A DNA stretch of 11,024 nucleotides from JBAWZR01 sp037142915 (GTDB taxonomy: Bacteria > Patescibacteriota > Minisyncoccia > Moranbacterales > UBA1568). The stretch spans positions 1 to 11,024 of the forward strand of contig JBAWZR010000035.1 in assembly GCA_037142915.1 (NCBI GenBank), given 5' to 3'. The translations under genes were made by a program, and so were the position numbers. Of this stretch, positions 1 through 6,911 are shown one piece after another; the first letter of the stretch is position 1; each line of letters begins with the position of its first letter. The notes beneath the pieces are model-generated. The model had not been told where the DNA came from, did no database searches, and saw nothing but the letters and a program-made list of their open reading frames with translations.

Positions 1-1
1 G

Positions 2-43
2 ACCCGAAAAGTCGTCATCAAACCCGCTTCGATGTTGGATTAA
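2..43 (+). CDS. Probable 3' end of an upstream gene (partial, unidentified)
   Basis: Frame 2 reads 13 residues, TRKVVIKPASMLD, and stops at TAA (41-43), about 28 bases before a strong intrinsic terminator of the same strand. That spacing is what is expected for the end of a gene. The other two frames stay open through the terminator, which makes them less likely. The fragment is too short to identify. It probably belongs to the transcription unit before the glycan operon. Confidence is limited by the length. Confidence 0.4.
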   Translation, partial: TRKVVIKPASMLD

Positions 44-70
44 TTTTTCGATTCGCCCACAAGAACCCCG

Positions 71-98
71 AGAAGAGCCCGACCAGCTCTTCTTTTTT
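71..98 (+). terminator. Rho-independent terminator
   Basis: AGAAGAGC (71-78) and GCTCTTCT (86-93) form a perfect 8-bp stem around a 7-base loop, followed by a run of Ts to 98. It should end transcription of the gene whose TAA lies at 41-43 and insulate the glycan operon that starts just downstream. A further T-rich stretch follows to about 112. Confidence 0.75.
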
Positions 99-133
99 CT
101 GGCTCTTTTTTCCTTTCTCTTTTGGTCTTTCTT

Positions 134-142
134 TGGTAGAAT
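134..142 (+). promoter_or_regulatory. Candidate extended -10 promoter of the glycan operon
   Basis: TGGTAGAAT matches an extended -10 element (TGn plus TAnAAT). It lies right after the upstream terminator and before the first gene of the + strand operon. No convincing -35 hexamer sits 16-18 bases upstream, where the sequence is a pyrimidine tract; extended -10 promoters can work without one. Transcription would start near 149. That would leave the ATG at 141 outside the message and favours the in-frame ATG at 174 as the flippase start. Confidence 0.5.
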
Positions 143-173
143 GCGGATAGAGATCACTAGAATACTTTTTTCT

Positions 174-1616
174 ATGCTGGCCAAAAAAATCGCTTTTAAT
201 GTCGTGACGAATTCCTTGGTCAAGATCTTGTCCACGGTTTTGGCTTTGGTCTCGCTCGGGATGGTCACCCGATATTTAGGCGCGGACGGCTTCGGCGATT
301 ATGCGGTGACGCTGACTTTTTTTGCGCTCTTCAATGCCTTGGGCGACCTCGGACTCGCCAATACCCTCACCCGGGAGATCTCGCGCGAAAACGCCGATGA
401 AAAACACCTCATCGGACGCATCTTCACCCTTCGCCTTGGAATTTCGTTCCTTGTTCTTCTTATTACACCTATTCTCCTTTTTTTCCTCCCCTATACCCTC
501 GAAGTCAAGCAGGGTATTTTCCTTACCAGCCTCGCCTTTGTCTTTTCCTCAGCCTATCAACTCCTGAATGGCGTCTTCCAAAAACACCTCACGCTCTACA
601 AGGTGTCCTTCATCGAACTGGCCGGCAAGGTTCTTCAAGTCTTCCTCATTGGACTCGGCACGATGCTCCACTGGGGATTTCTGTTCATTGTCAGCTCGCT
701 GCTTTTTTACATGATTTTCAATTTTTTCCTCGTGCTGTGGTTTGCCCACCGGATCGTCCCATTCAAACTCGACTACGATGTACATTTTTGGAAAAAATTC
801 CTCCATGAATCGCTCCCTGTTGGCATCACCGCTATCATCACCTTCGCTTATTTCAAGACCGATACGCTCCTTCTCTCCTTCTTCAAAACAAATACCGAAG
901 TTGGTTTCTACAATGTCGCCTACAAGATCATTGAAAACCTCACTTTTTTCCCAGCGCTTCTTATTGGACTCCTCCTTCCAATTTTTTCACGCTTTATCTT
1001 CACTGATCGAGAGAAATTCACCATAACCGCCGACAAAACATTTAAAGTCTTCCTCGTCTGCCTCCTCCCACTCTTGCTCGGTGGCATCTCGCTCGCTCCA
1101 AAGATCATTTTGCTCATTGCTGGCGCTGGTTTTGCCGACTCCATTCCTCTGCTCCGTATCCTACTATTGGCTTTGGCGGGGATTTTCTTCGGGAATTTTT
1201 TCAACGCAGTACTTTTGGCTGGCAACCAACAGAAACGCCTTATGTGGGCACTCGGCGGCGTTGCGATCAGCAATATCATCATCAATAGCTTCCTCATTTG
1301 GCGCTTCTCCTACTGGGGAGCGGCGTTCACCACCTGTTTGACCGAGCTTTCTGTCGCTCTCATCGGCTGGTACCTCACCCAAAAATATCTCCACTATACG
1401 CCACGTTGGCTAGCCTTCTGGAAAATTCTCGCTGCCAGTGTGGTTATGACCATCATTCTTTGGTTTCTCCAAAACCAATCAATTTTCCTACTTCTGCCAC
1501 TTGGTATCGGCTCATATATTTTCTTTCTCTGGCTCTTCCGGGCGATCGACGCCGACGAAATCACGAGTCTTTTTGCAGAACGCATGACTTTTCGATCCAA
1601 AAAATTTCCTCTTTGA
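174..1616 (+). CDS. Polysaccharide flippase, Wzx/oligosaccharide flippase family (MOP superfamily)
   Basis: A 480-residue polytopic membrane protein, the usual length for Wzx-type flippases, which move undecaprenyl-linked oligosaccharide from the cytoplasmic to the outer face of the membrane. The N-terminus shows the family pattern: a short basic start (LAKKIAF), a first helix, then TRYLGADGFGDYA (about 32-44) and GDLGL (about 57-61). About 12-14 hydrophobic segments follow to a basic C-terminus. An in-frame ATG at 141 would add 11 residues, but it overlaps the -10 element, and starting at 174 gives the N-terminal length normal for the family. No clear Shine-Dalgarno site precedes either. First gene of the operon; its TGA overlaps the next ATG by one base (TGATG, 1614-1618). 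The family call is firm. The substrate cannot be read from sequence. Confidence 0.88.
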   Translation: MLAKKIAFNVVTNSLVKILSTVLALVSLGMVTRYLGADGFGDYAVTLTFFALFNALGDLGLANTLTREISRENADEKHLIGRIFTLRLGISFLVLLITPILLFFLPYTLEVKQGIFLTSLAFVFSSAYQLLNGVFQKHLTLYKVSFIELAGKVLQVFLIGLGTMLHWGFLFIVSSLLFYMIFNFFLVLWFAHRIVPFKLDYDVHFWKKFLHESLPVGITAIITFAYFKTDTLLLSFFKTNTEVGFYNVAYKIIENLTFFPALLIGLLLPIFSRFIFTDREKFTITADKTFKVFLVCLLPLLLGGISLAPKIILLIAGAGFADSIPLLRILLLALAGIFFGNFFNAVLLAGNQQKRLMWALGGVAISNIIINSFLIWRFSYWGAAFTTCLTELSVALIGWYLTQKYLHYTPRWLAFWKILAASVVMTIILWFLQNQSIFLLLPLGIGSYIFFLWLFRAIDADEITSLFAERMTFRSKKFPL

Positions 1617-2560
1617 TGTCTCCAACTTCTCTCGTTTCCATTCATATCCTCAACTACAACGGCGGCGAAGATATCCTTCAGTGCCTTGCATCTTTGCGTC
1701 AACTCGCCTATTCATCTTTTCGTATTGTGGTGATTGATAATGCTTCAACTGACGGCTCCCTCGCCCGTATCCAACGACAATTTCCCGAGGTTTCCATCAT
1801 CCGCAACACTGCCAATCTTGGATTTGGCGCTGGGCACATGGTCGGTATCCGTGAAGCGCTCAACCGCCATATCCCTTACATCTGGCTCCTCAACCAGGAT
1901 ACGACGGTTGCGAACGACTCGCTCCAATATCTGATTGATACAATGGAAGGCGATCCAACCATTGGCTCTATCAGTCCGCTCATCCTCAATCCCGATGATA
2001 CTGTGTGGTTTACCAATGGTCGTATCGATTGGTGGAGAATGCGCGCCGTTCACGCCAAATCCTCGTTCAATGCTCCCGAATATCTTTCTGGTTGCGCGCT
2101 TTTCATACGCAGTGAGGTTTTTGCAAAAGCGATCGCTTTCGACGAACGGTATTTTTTGTATTACGAAGACACCGATCTATCAATACAACTCAAACAATTT
2201 GGTTTTAAGCTTTCAGTTGAGCCGAAAGCGAGAGTGTGGCATACTGAAACCAGCGCCCGCCAGCCGCTCATCAAAACCCTGTGGCTCGTCTGGTCGGGTT
2301 TGCTTTTCTTCTCCAAGAATACGCCATGGTGGTGGCGTCCGTGGGTGCTGCTCTATTTCTTCCTCCGAGTCTCTTACAACAAACTCCTTTGTTTTTTCCG
2401 CCCAACGCCGTTTCGCCACGCACTCCGTGAGCTCTATCGATTTTTCCTCCATACGTATGGCTACCGCCCATTTCTCATTCATTCTCGTCAATTATCACAG
2501 TGCGCACCTCATCCGCCCATGGATCAACTCATTGCGCGCTCTTCTCGCCGATCTCGATAA
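1616..2560 (+). CDS. Family 2 glycosyltransferase, WbbL/rhamnosyltransferase-like
   Basis: 314 residues with a GT-A fold. The start VSIHILNYNG is followed by VVIDNASTDGS (about 38-48), RNTANLGFGAG (63-73), the metal/nucleotide-sugar motif LNQDTT (92-97; most relatives have NPDT), the acceptor-side SGCAL (158-162) and the catalytic-base-type motif YYEDTDL (182-188). It should add one sugar from a nucleotide donor to a lipid-linked glycan on the cytoplasmic face. The C-terminal part (about 220-280) is hydrophobic and basic and probably membrane-associated. An open frame extends upstream to 1298, but homology-like sequence begins only at the ATG at 1616, which is coupled to the flippase stop. 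Odd: the last 34 residues (281-314) are read out of frame through the start of the next gene and look unrelated to the family. Sugar specificity is unknown. Confidence 0.85.
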   Translation: MSPTSLVSIHILNYNGGEDILQCLASLRQLAYSSFRIVVIDNASTDGSLARIQRQFPEVSIIRNTANLGFGAGHMVGIREALNRHIPYIWLLNQDTTVANDSLQYLIDTMEGDPTIGSISPLILNPDDTVWFTNGRIDWWRMRAVHAKSSFNAPEYLSGCALFIRSEVFAKAIAFDERYFLYYEDTDLSIQLKQFGFKLSVEPKARVWHTETSARQPLIKTLWLVWSGLLFFSKNTPWWWRPWVLLYFFLRVSYNKLLCFFRPTPFRHALRELYRFFLHTYGYRPFLIHSRQLSQCAPHPPMDQLIARSSRRSR

Positions 2561-3245
2561 GGTTGAAATCATCATCGTCAATAACGACAACGAAGAAATC
2601 GACATCCTCAATCATCTCGCTCAAGAATTTCCCATTAAGATTATCCATCTCCCTCAGAACATCGGATTTGGGAGTGCAGTCAACCAGGGCGCACGCGTCG
2701 CGTCGGGCGAATTGCTCTTCCTCTGCAATCCTGATACGCTCTTTCTTAAGGGTGATTTCGAACAACTCAGGCAATACTTCCGCTCCCAGCATGATCTCGG
2801 TATGGTAGGATTACAACTCCTCGACACCCAACACCAACCAGAACTATTCGCAATTGGTAAAGTCATCACGCTCTGGCAACTCATCAAAAATCACCTCCCC
2901 TTATTTCATCCATACGCACCGACAAAAACCTGTTTCATAGAACGAGTGAGTGGTGGTGCACTCTGCATTCCTCGTGAATTATTTCTCCAGATTAATGGCT
3001 TTGATGAGCGCTACTTCCTCTATTTCGAAGATGCTGACTTGTGCCAAAAAGTGCTCGTCCTCAAGAAAAAGATTCTTTTCCTTCCCACTATCAAGATCGA
3101 GCATCGGGGTGGAGTCAGTATGCCCTCAAGAAAACAACAAAAAAAATGGTACCGACAATCCCGCGCACTTTATTTCCACAAACATCGGCCACACTATGAA
3201 CAAATCTGCCTAAAACTTTTCAGTTTCCTCTTTGAGCGTTCCTAA
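2457..3245 (+). CDS. Family 2 glycosyltransferase, WbbL-like (second copy)
   Basis: 262 residues, same superfamily as the preceding gene. FSFILVNYHS opens the GT-A fold, then IIIVNNDNEE (about 38-47), LPQNIGFGSAVNQG (65-78), CNPDT (90-94, the DXD-type site), VSGGALCIPRELF (164-176) and GFDERYFLYFEDADLC (181-196, the acidic catalytic motif), ending in a basic region. It probably adds the next sugar of the same repeat unit. The ATG at 2457 is the only start that keeps the first beta-strand intact, so the gene truly overlaps the preceding reading frame by 104 bases. No Shine-Dalgarno is visible, so translation may depend on the upstream ribosomes. A 5-base gap separates it from the next gene. 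Donor and acceptor cannot be deduced. Confidence 0.87.
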   Translation: MATAHFSFILVNYHSAHLIRPWINSLRALLADLDKVEIIIVNNDNEEIDILNHLAQEFPIKIIHLPQNIGFGSAVNQGARVASGELLFLCNPDTLFLKGDFEQLRQYFRSQHDLGMVGLQLLDTQHQPELFAIGKVITLWQLIKNHLPLFHPYAPTKTCFIERVSGGALCIPRELFLQINGFDERYFLYFEDADLCQKVLVLKKKILFLPTIKIEHRGGVSMPSRKQQKKWYRQSRALYFHKHRPHYEQICLKLFSFLFERS

Positions 3246-3250
3246 ATTTT

Positions 3251-4549
3251 ATGTCTACGCTGCTCTCCCTTTTCTTCCTTTTTCTCCCCTTTCAATTCGC
3301 GCTGCAACCGACAGCTTCTTTAGATATGGCGAGTATCAGGGTTTTCAGCATACTCCTTTTTTTGGGATGGATTTTCATCGCCTTACTTCGCCGAAAACTC
3401 TTTTTTCCAGCTCATCCGGTGACCTTTCTCCTGCTCAGTTGGTTCGCACTCGTCGTACTCTCAATTTTCTTTTCCCGTGAACCACTCTGGGGTTGGCGCA
3501 AACTCTTTTTTCTCCTTTCTTTCCTCCCACTCTTTTTTGTCTTCACCGACACATGTAAAAAATATCCCACTTCATTCTCACGAGTGCTCACTTCATTTAC
3601 ACTTGGGGCAAGTATATCTGCCGGCATTGCCATCCTACAATGGCTCCTCCAATGGACACTCGGCCTCGATCCACTCATCCGGCTTTGGACCCACTTCGTC
3701 TGGCCGTTTTTCCTCGGTACCGATCTAAGCACGATGGTCGCCCGCTACCCGAGCTTCCTTGTGAATATTCATGGACATACACTGTTTCGGGCAGTCGGAT
3801 TGCTTCCTGACCCACACATCGCCTCATTTTTTTTCGGAATGGCCTTGCCTTGCGCACTTGCTCTTGGGTTTTCATCCCATTCTTTGCGGCGTATCACTTG
3901 GTTTTGTGCCGCCGGCATACTCCTCCTTGCCGACCTCCTCTCGTTTTCTCGTGGAGGGTATACTGGTCTCTTCTTTGCAGGGTGTATCGGACTCATATGG
4001 TTCGTAGGGCAACGCCTGATAATTCACAAAAACACCTCTGCCTATCCATGGCTCAAAACTACTCTTTTCATTGTTTGCTTCATCCTTTTCTTTACATCCT
4101 CCTTTGGGAGTCGCCTTCTCTCTAGTTTTTCACTCACTGATAACTCCAATCAGGGCCGACTAGCAATGTGGTCAAGGGCAAGTAGCGCCATCACCACGCA
4201 CCCATGGCTCGGCGTCGGCTTGGGAAATTTCCCACTCTTCGTCAATCCGACCACGACCTATCGCACACCTATCTATGCTCACAACCTCTGGCTTGATATC
4301 AGCGCCGAATCGGGCATCTTTGCCGACTTACTGTTCTTCGCTCTCATCATTCTCGCTGTCGTCTCTCTTTTTCGGATCGGACAACAAAATATTCTCTTTC
4401 TCGGTCCAGGGTTCGGATTACTTGTTTTTTTTGGGCATTCTTTTTTTGAAACCACTCTCTTTTCCGTCCATATTCTCCCGATTCTCATCCTCTTTTTGGC
4501 ACTCAGCACACTCTCGCCTTCATTAGTCGCCCGAAAAACAACTTTATGA
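3251..4549 (+). CDS. O-antigen ligase/polymerase family membrane protein (Wzy_C domain)
   Basis: A 432-residue protein with about 10-12 hydrophobic segments. It has the hallmarks of the O-antigen ligase (WaaL/Wzy/PglL-like) superfamily. FRAVGLLPDPHIAS (179-192) matches the motif before the central helices, SFSRGG (231-236) carries the conserved arginine, and the periplasmic-loop block has QGRLAMWSRA (301-310), HPWLGVGLGNF (317-327) and AHNLWLDISAESGI (343-356, with the conserved His344). Members polymerise lipid-linked repeat units or transfer glycans to lipid or protein acceptors on the outer face of the membrane. The start is 5 bases after the previous stop with no clear ribosome-binding site, and the stop overlaps the next gene as ATGA (4546-4549). 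Whether this copy is polymerase or ligase cannot be told from sequence; it is the more canonical of the pair. Confidence 0.85.
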   Translation: MSTLLSLFFLFLPFQFALQPTASLDMASIRVFSILLFLGWIFIALLRRKLFFPAHPVTFLLLSWFALVVLSIFFSREPLWGWRKLFFLLSFLPLFFVFTDTCKKYPTSFSRVLTSFTLGASISAGIAILQWLLQWTLGLDPLIRLWTHFVWPFFLGTDLSTMVARYPSFLVNIHGHTLFRAVGLLPDPHIASFFFGMALPCALALGFSSHSLRRITWFCAAGILLLADLLSFSRGGYTGLFFAGCIGLIWFVGQRLIIHKNTSAYPWLKTTLFIVCFILFFTSSFGSRLLSSFSLTDNSNQGRLAMWSRASSAITTHPWLGVGLGNFPLFVNPTTTYRTPIYAHNLWLDISAESGIFADLLFFALIILAVVSLFRIGQQNILFLGPGFGLLVFFGHSFFETTLFSVHILPILILFLALSTLSPSLVARKTTL

Positions 4550-5772
4550 AAATACAGCCTTCATTTTCTCCTTTTCCTCTTTTTGTATTTACTAGCGCCT
4601 GCTTGCTCTTACTTTCGGCATTTCCACAGGCACGAGTTTCTTTTTTTGGAGTTTTCCCGCTCTATAGCGTCGAGATCTTTGGTTTATGTCTGCTGATTGT
4701 CGTGTGGCGATTTCTCCCAATGCGAACTTCCTTTCGCTTTCCCTTTATGGTGTGTATGAGTATGAGTGGTATGCTTATCGGAGTTGCACTTGGGTTGATT
4801 TTTTTCGGGAACAGTCATGGTTTTGGCATTCTCAAGAGTTGGTTTCTTTTGCCGCTGCTTTTTCTCTGGGTAGTAGCGCCACGCATCCAAACCACTTCGC
4901 AACAAAAAGCGCTCCTTGGTGGGTGGCTACTCGCCCTCTCCCTCATCGCAAGTGAAGCGCTCCTCGCCTTCATACTTGGTTATGAAACAACTTTCGACCA
5001 CCGTCTTCATGGTGTTTTCCTGTCTCCTAACGCCTTGGCTCTTTTCATTTTTCCAACGCCATTGCTTCTCCTATTCTTTTTCCAGACGACACGCGATTTC
5101 TCCTTCCGACTCCTCCTCAGCCTACTCACCATTCTCAATCTAGTTGTTTTGTATCTGACTTTTTCCTATACTGTTTGGATTTCACTTATAATCAGTCTCT
5201 TTGTGTGGATTCTTTTTCAATATCCCTCAACCCGAAAAAAAATCTCCATCTCTTTTCTCCTTCTCATTTCCATACTCATTGCCAGTCAAACTCAACAAGA
5301 AAAGATAACCAATTGGTTCACCTCGCCCGAACGGTCTTCCTTGGCCTCTCGAGACATCATCTGGCGCGCCTCTCTCCAAATGATTCAAGATCATCCTATC
5401 ATTGGCATTGGTGCTGGGAATTTCCAATCTACCTACCTGGAATATCAACAATTTTTCCCTCCCTACCTCGAATGGGCCGTCCCCGAACCACACCATATTT
5501 TCCTTGCTTTTTGGCTTGAAAGTGGTCTGATCGGACTCATCAGTTTTCTTATTTTCCTCTCTTTTGTTTTTTACACACTTTTTTTGCACATACGAAAAAA
5601 CCCGACTCTTATAATCGGATTTTTTCTGTTAGCTTATTTTGTCGGTATCAGTGTTCAAGGCCTCTTCGATACGCCCTTTTGGTCACTACCGCTCGCTTAT
5701 TCTTTTTGGTACGCCGTTCTCTTGTTCCTTATAACTTTATCCGATACAGAATTCGCGTGTTCCGATCGATGA
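4546..5772 (+). CDS. Second O-antigen ligase/polymerase family membrane protein (divergent)
   Basis: 408 residues, polytopic. It belongs to the same superfamily as its upstream neighbour but is not a recent duplicate. HRLHGVFLSPNALA (152-165) matches the central motif. The periplasmic-loop block has SRDIIWRASLQMI (268-280), DHPIIGIGAGNF (282-293) and PHHIFLAFWLESGL (315-328). Where the first copy has SFSRGG, this one reads LTFSYTVW (204-211), so the usual arginine is replaced. It is coupled to the preceding gene by ATGA, so the two are made together; one may be the polymerase and the other the ligase (inference). The last 14 residues are encoded where the convergent propeller gene ends, and the two coding regions overlap by 44 bases. 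A terminator-like hairpin for the opposite strand lies at 5595-5625, inside this gene. Confidence 0.8.
   Translation: MKIQPSFSPFPLFVFTSACLLLLSAFPQARVSFFGVFPLYSVEIFGLCLLIVVWRFLPMRTSFRFPFMVCMSMSGMLIGVALGLIFFGNSHGFGILKSWFLLPLLFLWVVAPRIQTTSQQKALLGGWLLALSLIASEALLAFILGYETTFDHRLHGVFLSPNALALFIFPTPLLLLFFFQTTRDFSFRLLLSLLTILNLVVLYLTFSYTVWISLIISLFVWILFQYPSTRKKISISFLLLISILIASQTQQEKITNWFTSPERSSLASRDIIWRASLQMIQDHPIIGIGAGNFQSTYLEYQQFFPPYLEWAVPEPHHIFLAFWLESGLIGLISFLIFLSFVFYTLFLHIRKNPTLIIGFFLLAYFVGISVQGLFDTPFWSLPLAYSFWYAVLLFLITLSDTEFACSDR
5595..5625 (-). terminator. Candidate intrinsic terminator of the - strand operon, inside the convergent gene
   Basis: On the - strand, AAAAAATCCGA and TCGGGTTTTTT pair over 11 positions (one G-U) around a 9-base loop, ending in a run of six Ts. 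It lies about 104 bases past the stop of the propeller gene. The first intergenic space beyond that stop does not exist, because the convergent gene overlaps it. The GC core is only about 5 bp and the element encodes ordinary codons of the + strand gene, so chance is possible. On the + strand the same stem has a C-A mismatch. Confidence 0.4.
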
Positions 5773-6892
5773 AAAAGAGAGATTGTTCGTCCAGATCCAA
5801 GAAAAACTTCGACGCGTCGTATGTCTCGGTAGGCATATCACTCAAACCAACCAGTCGGGTTTTCTGACCCGTTGTCGTATCGATTTTCCAAAAGGTATCC
5901 TGCGTAAAGAATGATTTCTTCCGATAATCATCTGGCAACACTGCTCCATCGGAAAATCCTCCTGGCAGGGCATAAAAAACTGTTTTTCCATCCCTACTCC
6001 AGACCGCTTTTTGTGCAAGCGTCGGTATGCCGAGCATCGCATATTCGCCACCCGAAGCATTGGTCACACCTGAAATTATACTGTTTCCTCCCCGACTATC
6101 ACTCCTCGAGGTAAAAATCTTCAGGCCATCAGGTGATACGAGATAATCTGCGCCAAAACGAGAGGTGGCTATCGTCTGAGCCTCTCCTCCTCCCAACGAC
6201 ACTGCCTGAAGGTGTGTTTCATTGAAAGCCGACGGGATATTCCACACCGCTACGAGGGAACTCTGGGGAATCGTCGCCACCACATACCCCGCACTCGGAG
6301 AAATCGGTGCGAGCTGACTCCACTCGCTCCCATCAGGGCGACTCAGGTTGAGAGCGGGACTTCCTTTTTGTTCTTCATACACATAGACGATACGGTCACC
6401 GGCATTTGTCCAGACTGGCGACAACACACCTGATTTCAACGGAGTGTCTTTTTTATCCTGAAATTGAATGAGATGCCAATGTTCACTATTCCCCGATGCC
6501 TCCTGGACCAAGGCCTCCGTCACATCCGGCGACCAGCGAATTTGGGAAACTGCATAGGGAAGTGCTAAAATTGTTTCGACACCACCCGAGAGAAGATCTT
6601 TTTTGTAGATGGTCGCTGCTGATCCACTCGATAGATACCATAGGTATTGGTTTTTTTTATCCATTGTGGCACCAGCGATTGGATCATCGAGCACTTTTTG
6701 CAAGAGAGCATCCGTGAAGATATTTGCTGATTTTTTATCCGGGGTTTTATTTTTCGGAGAATTATCAAATGTGGTCGTATTTGAGCCCACCGATGCGTCA
6801 TACGCGTTATTTTTGTACACGAAACTATAGATACCCCAAAAAATGAGGACAAAAAAGAACAAACTGAGGCTTATTATAAAAACTTTTTTCAT
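5729..6892 (-). CDS. Membrane-anchored beta-propeller-like protein (WD40/TolB-type repeats)
   Basis: 387 residues. MKK and a single hydrophobic segment (about 4-25) form an N-terminal anchor or uncleaved signal. A low-complexity Asn/Lys/Ser/Thr linker (about 28-56) follows, then a domain of repeated four-stranded units. The repeats are marked by turn motifs: RWSPD (119-123), VWTNAGDR (160-167), VSPDGLKIF (252-260) and VWSRDGKTVFY (297-307), and a final strand pair ends RNTRILYRIKL. This is the pattern of TolB/WD40-like propellers, which serve as extracellular protein-binding platforms; no enzymatic residues are recognisable. AGGA four bases before the ATG is a reasonable ribosome-binding site. 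It is the last gene of the VirB4-type operon, 19 bases after the large surface protein, and may be its partner on the outer face (inference). The stop lies within the convergent gene. Confidence 0.72.
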   Translation of the reverse strand: MKKVFIISLSLFFFVLIFWGIYSFVYKNNAYDASVGSNTTTFDNSPKNKTPDKKSANIFTDALLQKVLDDPIAGATMDKKNQYLWYLSSGSAATIYKKDLLSGGVETILALPYAVSQIRWSPDVTEALVQEASGNSEHWHLIQFQDKKDTPLKSGVLSPVWTNAGDRIVYVYEEQKGSPALNLSRPDGSEWSQLAPISPSAGYVVATIPQSSLVAVWNIPSAFNETHLQAVSLGGGEAQTIATSRFGADYLVSPDGLKIFTSRSDSRGGNSIISGVTNASGGEYAMLGIPTLAQKAVWSRDGKTVFYALPGGFSDGAVLPDDYRKKSFFTQDTFWKIDTTTGQKTRLVGLSDMPTETYDASKFFLDLDEQSLFFIDRNTRILYRIKL

Positions 6893-6911
6893 ATCCTGAT
6901 TTTATTTTTTA

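Noticed and set aside
1..140. Frames 1 and 3 as the upstream gene's coding frame
   Set aside because: Both stay open through the strong terminator hairpin and T-tract at 71-98. Frame 2, with TAA at 41-43, fits better.
920..1297. 125-codon open frame on the - strand
   Set aside because: It is antisense to the flippase and reads as Lys/Arg/Ser-rich shadow sequence without a domain.
1298..1615. N-terminal extension of the first glycosyltransferase frame
   Set aside because: It runs through the flippase in another frame with no family-like sequence. The GT-A fold begins only after the ATG at 1616, which couples to the flippase stop.
1935..2456. N-terminal extension of the second glycosyltransferase frame
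   Set aside because: It is a shadow of the first transferase. The second protein's fold starts at the ATG at 2457.
5856..5871. CGGGT/ACCCG hairpin just past the + strand operon as its terminator
   Set aside because: The stem is only 5 bp and no T-run follows on either strand. It lies in propeller codons and is likely chance.
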